DNA of 64,000 bases from the NCBI RefSeq assembly GCF_014650175.1, contig NZ_BMUL01000004.1, forward strand, positions 186,001 to 250,000. Reading direction: 5' to 3'. The notes under the pieces are model-generated. The model worked only from the letters and a program-made list of their open reading frames with translations, had not been told where the DNA came from and did no database searches. Below are positions 60,508 through 64,000 of this stretch, piece by piece (the first letter of the stretch is position 1; the number at the start of each line of letters is the position of its first letter). The DNA comes from Streptomyces termitum (GTDB lineage Bacteria; Actinomycetota; Actinomycetes; Streptomycetales; Streptomycetaceae). The position numbers and the translations under genes are program-made.

Positions 60508-62151
60508 TCACTCCCCGAAGCACGTCCCTTCGCGCAGCTCCTCCACCGGGACCGGCCGCAGAGCGCCGTCCAGGAGCAGCCACCGGGTCGGCTCCAGCGA
60601 CTCCAGGAACGCCAGGTCGTGACCGGCCACGACCAGCGCCCCCTCGTACGCGGCGAGCGCCGCCGTCAGCTCCCGTACCGACGCCATGTCCAGACCGTTC
60701 GTCGGCTCGTCCAGCAACAGCAGCTGCGGGGCCGGCTCCGCGAGCAGCAGCGCCGCCAGCGTCGCCCGGAACCGCTCCCCGCCCGACAGGGTGCCCACCA
60801 CCCGGTCCGCCCGGGCGCCCCGGAACAGGAACCGGGCCAGCCGGGCCCGGATCACGTTCCCCGTCGCGGCCGGCGCGAACCGGGCCACGTTCTCCACGAC
60901 GGTCAGGGAGTCGTCCAGGAGGTCCAGCCGCTGCGGCAGGAACCGCAGCGGCACGTGCACCGCCGCCTCGCCCGCCACCGGCGCCAGCTCCCCGGCCAGG
61001 GTCCGCAGCAGCGTCGTCTTCCCCGCCCCGTTCCGCCCCGTCAGCGCGATCCGCTCCGGGCCCCGCACCTCCAGCGCGCCCTCCACCCGGGCCCCGTACC
61101 GCAGCTCCAGGTCCCGCAGCAGCAGCACCTCGCGGCCGGCCGGCACCGAGGTGCGCGGCAGCTCGACGCGGATCCCGTCGTCCTCCCGCACCGCCTCCGC
61201 CGCCGCGTCCAGCCGCTCCCGGGCCTTCGACAGACGCTCCTCGTGCAGGTGCCGGTGCTTGCCCGCCGACACCTGCGCCATGCTCCGGCGGTTGTTGGCC
61301 ACCACCTTCGGCACGACCTTGTTCTCGTAGCTCTTGCGCGCGTACCGCTGCCGCCGCGCCAGCTTCGCGCGGGCGTCCGACAGCTCCCGCCGCTGTCGCC
61401 GCACGTCGGCCTCGGCGACCCGCACCATCCGCTCCGCCGCCTCCTGCTCGGCCGCGAGCGCCTCCTCGTACGCCGTGTACCCGCCGCCGTACCAGCGCAG
61501 CCCGCCCTCGTGGAGGTCGGCGATCCGGTCGACCCGCTCCAGGAGCTCGCGGTCGTGGCTCACCACCACCAGCGCCCCCGGCCACTCCTCCACCGCCCGC
61601 TGGAGGCGCGCACGGGCCCGCAGGTCCAGGTTGTCGGTCGGCTCGTCGAGGAGCAGCACGTCCGGCCGGGCCAGCAGCAGCGCCGCGAGGCGCAGCAGCA
61701 CCGTCTCGCCGCCGGACACCTCGCCGACCGTGCGGTCGAGGCCGATCGCGCCCAGCCCGAGCCGGTCCAGGGCCGCGTGGGCGCGCTCCTCCACGTCCCA
61801 GTCGTCGCCGAGCACCGCGAAGTGCTCCTCGGCCGGGTCGCCGGCCTCGATCGCGTGCAGCGCGGCCCGTTTCCGGTCGATGCCGAGGACCGCGTCCACC
61901 CGGCGGCCGGTGTCCAGGACGAGGTTCTGCGGCAGATAACCGATCCGGCCGGACCGGCGCACCGAACCGGCGGTGGGTACGAGGTCCCCGGCGAGGAGCC
62001 GCAGCAGGGTCGACTTCCCGGAGCCGTTGGTGCCGATCAGGCCGGTGCGGCCGGGGCCGACGGCGACCTTCAGGCCGTCGAAGACGCCGGTGCCGTCGGG
62101 CCAGGCGAAGGAGAGGGCGGCGGAGGAGAGGAGAACGGGCTGGTGTGACAC
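60508..62151 (-). CDS. ABC-F family ATPase, second copy
   Basis: A 547-residue ABC-F protein with two ABC cassettes (GTNGSGKST, VSGGETVLLRLA, LLLDEPTDNLD; GRNGAGKTT, LSGGERFRATLA, LLLDEPTNGLD) and a linker containing KHRHLHEERLSKARERL. Note the N-terminal cassette has DNLD and the C-terminal NGLD after DEPT. It differs strongly from the ABC-F protein at 35-37 kb, so it is not a duplicate. The GTG at 62151 has GGGAGG upstream. A 250-bp upstream leader suggests post-transcriptional control, as in resistance-type members. Confidence 0.88.
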   Translation of the reverse strand: MSHQPVLLSSAALSFAWPDGTGVFDGLKVAVGPGRTGLIGTNGSGKSTLLRLLAGDLVPTAGSVRRSGRIGYLPQNLVLDTGRRVDAVLGIDRKRAALHAIEAGDPAEEHFAVLGDDWDVEERAHAALDRLGLGAIGLDRTVGEVSGGETVLLRLAALLLARPDVLLLDEPTDNLDLRARARLQRAVEEWPGALVVVSHDRELLERVDRIADLHEGGLRWYGGGYTAYEEALAAEQEAAERMVRVAEADVRRQRRELSDARAKLARRQRYARKSYENKVVPKVVANNRRSMAQVSAGKHRHLHEERLSKARERLDAAAEAVREDDGIRVELPRTSVPAGREVLLLRDLELRYGARVEGALEVRGPERIALTGRNGAGKTTLLRTLAGELAPVAGEAAVHVPLRFLPQRLDLLDDSLTVVENVARFAPAATGNVIRARLARFLFRGARADRVVGTLSGGERFRATLAALLLAEPAPQLLLLDEPTNGLDMASVRELTAALAAYEGALVVAGHDLAFLESLEPTRWLLLDGALRPVPVEELREGTCFGE

Positions 62152-62480
62152 GAGGGCCTCCCGGATGCCGCGGGCACGGACGCGGGCGTCGGCGTGCGCG
62201 CGGACACAGGTGTGAGCACGGGCAGGAGCGACGTGTGAGACACCGGGGCGCGGGCGGCGTGGAGAACGGCTCGTCCACCGAGGTCGAGAACGGCACGCAC
62301 GGCACAGCGGGGCACGCGCGGCACGGTGTCTCGGGACCTCAGACGAGCAACGTTCCTTCTCCGATCGGGAGGTGAGGGGACGCCGACGACGGTACGGGCC
62401 GGGCCGGGAGGGCCGCAAACGGTTTACGGCGGCCGGGAACGCCTCACGGCGGCCCCGGGGGCCGCCGCGTCACCACCGGG
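62152..62480. other. 329-bp region between an ABC-F gene and an SsgA-family gene
   Basis: No protein-coding gene is convincing here. On the minus strand, upstream of the ABC-F gene, a long leader is likely: GAGACACCG and CGGTGTCTC (62237-62245 and 62324-62332) are exact complements 78 bases apart, and a tiny TTG-CTC-GTC-TGA frame follows AGAAGGA at 62343-62354. Whether these form an attenuator cannot be decided from sequence. Confidence 0.4.
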
Positions 62481-62897
62481 CTACGGAAGGCCGCCCAGCA
62501 GCTCCGCCAGGTCCCGGTCCCAGTCCAGGTACTGGTGCTCGCGCCCCGACGGCACCAGGTGCTGCGACCGCTCCAGGAAGAGGCGCAGCTCCGAGGTGCG
62601 CACATGGACCATCGCGACGCCCTCCGGGGCGTGGAACTCGACGACCGTGCGGTCGTACCCGTACGGCCGCAGCCGCACGTCGCCGTCCCCGGCCGGGCGG
62701 TCCACGCCCTGCGCGAGCAGCTCCCGGGCGAAGGCCCAGGACACCTCCACGCCCTCCAGGGTCGCCGGCGGCGGGAAGGCCATGCTGACGGCGTACGGAT
62801 CGTCGAGGTCGTAGCGGAGGGTGGCGGGGACGGTCTCCATCCGGGGAGCGGAAGCGACCAGACGGGCCTGGACGGGCTGCTCGATCACGGCGGACAC
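62481..62897 (-). CDS. SsgA-family sporulation/cell-division protein
   Basis: A 138-residue member of the SsgA-like protein family restricted to morphologically complex actinomycetes. The VPATLRYDLDDPYAVSMAF, WAFARELLAQGVDRPAGDGDVRLRPYGY and LRLFLERSQHLVPSGREHQYLDWDRDLAELL blocks cover the whole fold. SsgA-like proteins steer septum placement and spore-wall assembly; it is not SsgB by sequence. The GTG at 62897 has GAGAGGAG upstream. Confidence 0.9.
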   Translation of the reverse strand: MSAVIEQPVQARLVASAPRMETVPATLRYDLDDPYAVSMAFPPPATLEGVEVSWAFARELLAQGVDRPAGDGDVRLRPYGYDRTVVEFHAPEGVAMVHVRTSELRLFLERSQHLVPSGREHQYLDWDRDLAELLGGLP

Positions 62898-63130
62898 GGC
62901 GGACTCCTCTCGCGGGGCTGCGGATCCTGAGCGTCTCCCCGACACCAGGGCACCTGACACCACTGAAGACGAGCGGGAAGCCCGGAACGTGCACCGGGAA
63001 ACCGCGTGAGGTGCGTCACCGTGCATTCCGCTTGCGTCCCGGAACCGGCCGGAGAAAGCTGTCGGACCCGGTGCGCGGAAGACCCCGGCGGCGGCCGTGC
63101 GGGGCTTCCGGTAAGCCGGTGCCGCCCGGT

Positions 63131-63616
63131 TCAGCGTTCTTCGGCCACGTCGTCGTCGGGTTCCGCGCAGGGGCCCGAGTGGTCGCAGTAGGGCTGGTTC
63201 CCCGAGGCGCCGCAGCCGCAGAGGACCACCCGCGTCTCCCGCCGCTCCCCGTCCCCGTCCGCGACCCGCAGGTCCCCGCGCACCACCAGCTGCCCCGACG
63301 CGGAGCGCCGCACGGTGGTCGGCGCGTCCGGCGGCTCCGCCGTCCCGTCGGCGGGCCGGTACCGGAGCGCGCCCGACGGGCAGCGCCGGATCACCTCGGC
63401 GACCCGTTCCGGGGCGGCGGCGTCCGGCAGCACCCACGGGCGCCGGGAGAGGTCGAAGACCTCCGGCAGCCCGCGCACGCACTCGGCCGCGTGCAGACAG
63501 CGCCGGGGCTCGAAGGTGACGGTGACGCCCTCGCCCTCGTACTCCTTGATCCGCGGCTTCCCGGCCTCCGGGGGCCGCTCCGTGCCGGATCCGCCGCCGG
63601 CCGTCGCCTCGCTCAT
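63131..63616 (-). CDS. Ferredoxin-like plus CDGSH iron-sulfur protein
   Basis: A 161-residue protein with two iron-sulfur modules. The N-terminal half (VTVTFEPRRCLHAAECVRGLPEVF ... RRCPSGALRY) is a divergent Fer4_19-type 4Fe-4S mono-cluster domain. The C-terminal part (LCGCGASGNQPYCDHSGPC) is a CDGSH [2Fe-2S] motif. This pairing is known in bacterial YjdI-like/CDGSH proteins. Its function is probably redox or iron sensing. The start ATG at 63616 fits. Confidence 0.85.
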   Translation of the reverse strand: MSEATAGGGSGTERPPEAGKPRIKEYEGEGVTVTFEPRRCLHAAECVRGLPEVFDLSRRPWVLPDAAAPERVAEVIRRCPSGALRYRPADGTAEPPDAPTTVRRSASGQLVVRGDLRVADGDGERRETRVVLCGCGASGNQPYCDHSGPCAEPDDDVAEER

Positions 63617-63798
63617 GCCGCCAGCCTAGGAACGCCGCCCGCGCCCCGCACCCCGAGCGCCGACCGGGCCGGGACGGCGGCCCTCCGGGCGGACCCGGGC
63701 CGGGACGGCGGCTCCCGGACAGGTCGGGCCAGGACAGGACCGGATCGGACGGCGGCCCTCTGGACGGGCCGGGCCGGGCCCCGCTAGCTTCCGGCGCC

Positions 63799-64000
63799 AT
63801 GACACCTGTGCGAAAGACGCGACGCGTGATCACGGCGGGACTGCTGGGGACGGCGCTGGCGCTCACCCTCGCGGCCCCCGCGCGGGCCGGGGCGACCCCC
63901 GCGGCCCCCGCGATTCCCGCACCCCCGGCGGCCCCCGCCTCCTTTGCGGCCCCCGCCCCCTCCACGCTTTCGGCGGCCCTCGCGGCCCCCGCGCCCGACA
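63799..64000 (+). CDS. Secreted protein, N-terminal part
   Basis: The first 67 codons of a gene running off the right edge. MTPVRKTRRVITAGLLGTALALTLAAPARA is a signal peptide with a basic n-region, hydrophobic core and AxA cleavage site. What follows is Ala/Pro-rich and disordered. Nothing more can be said about its function. Confidence 0.6.
   Translation, partial: MTPVRKTRRVITAGLLGTALALTLAAPARAGATPAAPAIPAPPAAPASFAAPAPSTLSAALAAPAPD

Noticed and set aside
62070-62324. 84-codon frame upstream of the second ABC-F gene
   Set aside because: Composition is Pro/Ser/Ala-rich and it overlaps the ABC-F start in another frame. A structured leader is a better explanation.

Overview
The window is chromosomal DNA from a high-GC actinomycete, almost certainly a Streptomyces or close relative. 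The evidence is the very high GC with GC-rich third codon positions, many GTG starts, and lineage marker genes: an SsgA-family protein, a WhiB-family protein, the XRE/DUF397/anti-sigma-like ATPase/DUF574 methyltransferase group, a class F sortase and a kinase with a ricin-type tail. I see no rRNA, phage, insertion sequence or CRISPR array. There is one tRNA, tRNA-Leu(GAG). The layout is ordinary chromosome: short operons, many divergent or convergent pairs, and strong hairpins between convergent genes.

Layout. 1-4.9 kb: a truncated Rv2578c-type radical SAM gene behind a LexA-like box, an SRPBCC protein, a DHA2-type MFS pump with three extracytoplasmic-type beta repeats, and an unknown acidic protein. 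5-10.2 kb: four tightly packed hydrolases (M55, M20, S9, S66). 10.3-17.6 kb: a catabolic cluster with an NCS1 permease, DUF1116, FdrA and DUF2877 on the minus strand and a divergent carbamate kinase. This matches the E. coli oxamate carbamoyltransferase set, and a GntR/FCD regulator and rare TTGGTATRCC sites sit with it. 17.7-24.3 kb: receptor-like Ser/Thr kinase, adenosine deaminase, GntR/UTRA regulator, LapA-like and PASTA-like envelope proteins, acetyltransferase, methyltransferase. 24.7-35.2 kb: Tat-exported sulfite-oxidase-like enzyme, a lysine-free aminotransferase homologue, two metallo-beta-lactamase-fold proteins, DedA, a membrane phosphatase-like protein, pterin dehydratase and others.

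35.2-37.1 kb: an ABC-F gene preceded by an 8-codon leader ORF. The last three leader codons are exactly complementary to the ABC-F ribosome-binding site, an erm-like translational attenuator read directly from sequence. 37-46 kb: NmrA-like protein with a divergent AraC regulator, His-rich methyltransferase, aldo/keto reductase, acyl-CoA ligase, LysR with a divergent BASS transporter, a 2Fe-2S protein. 46-50 kb: FdhD, a FabH-like synthase, a secreted anchored protein with a sortase, tRNA-Leu. 50-54 kb: two methyltransferases around the WhiJ/DUF397-type group with a strong inverted repeat. 54-64 kb: GH4 glycosidase, YchJ, an MFS pump fused to a MarR-like tail, WhiB protein, acyl-ACP desaturase behind a TetR-type operator, a second ABC-F gene with a long leader, an SsgA-family protein, a ferredoxin-CDGSH protein, and the start of a secreted protein.

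The most interesting items are the oxamate-carbamoyltransferase-like cluster with its candidate regulon, the ABC-F attenuator, the operator-like motif shared by add and its neighbouring regulator, and the aminotransferase homologue with no lysine.
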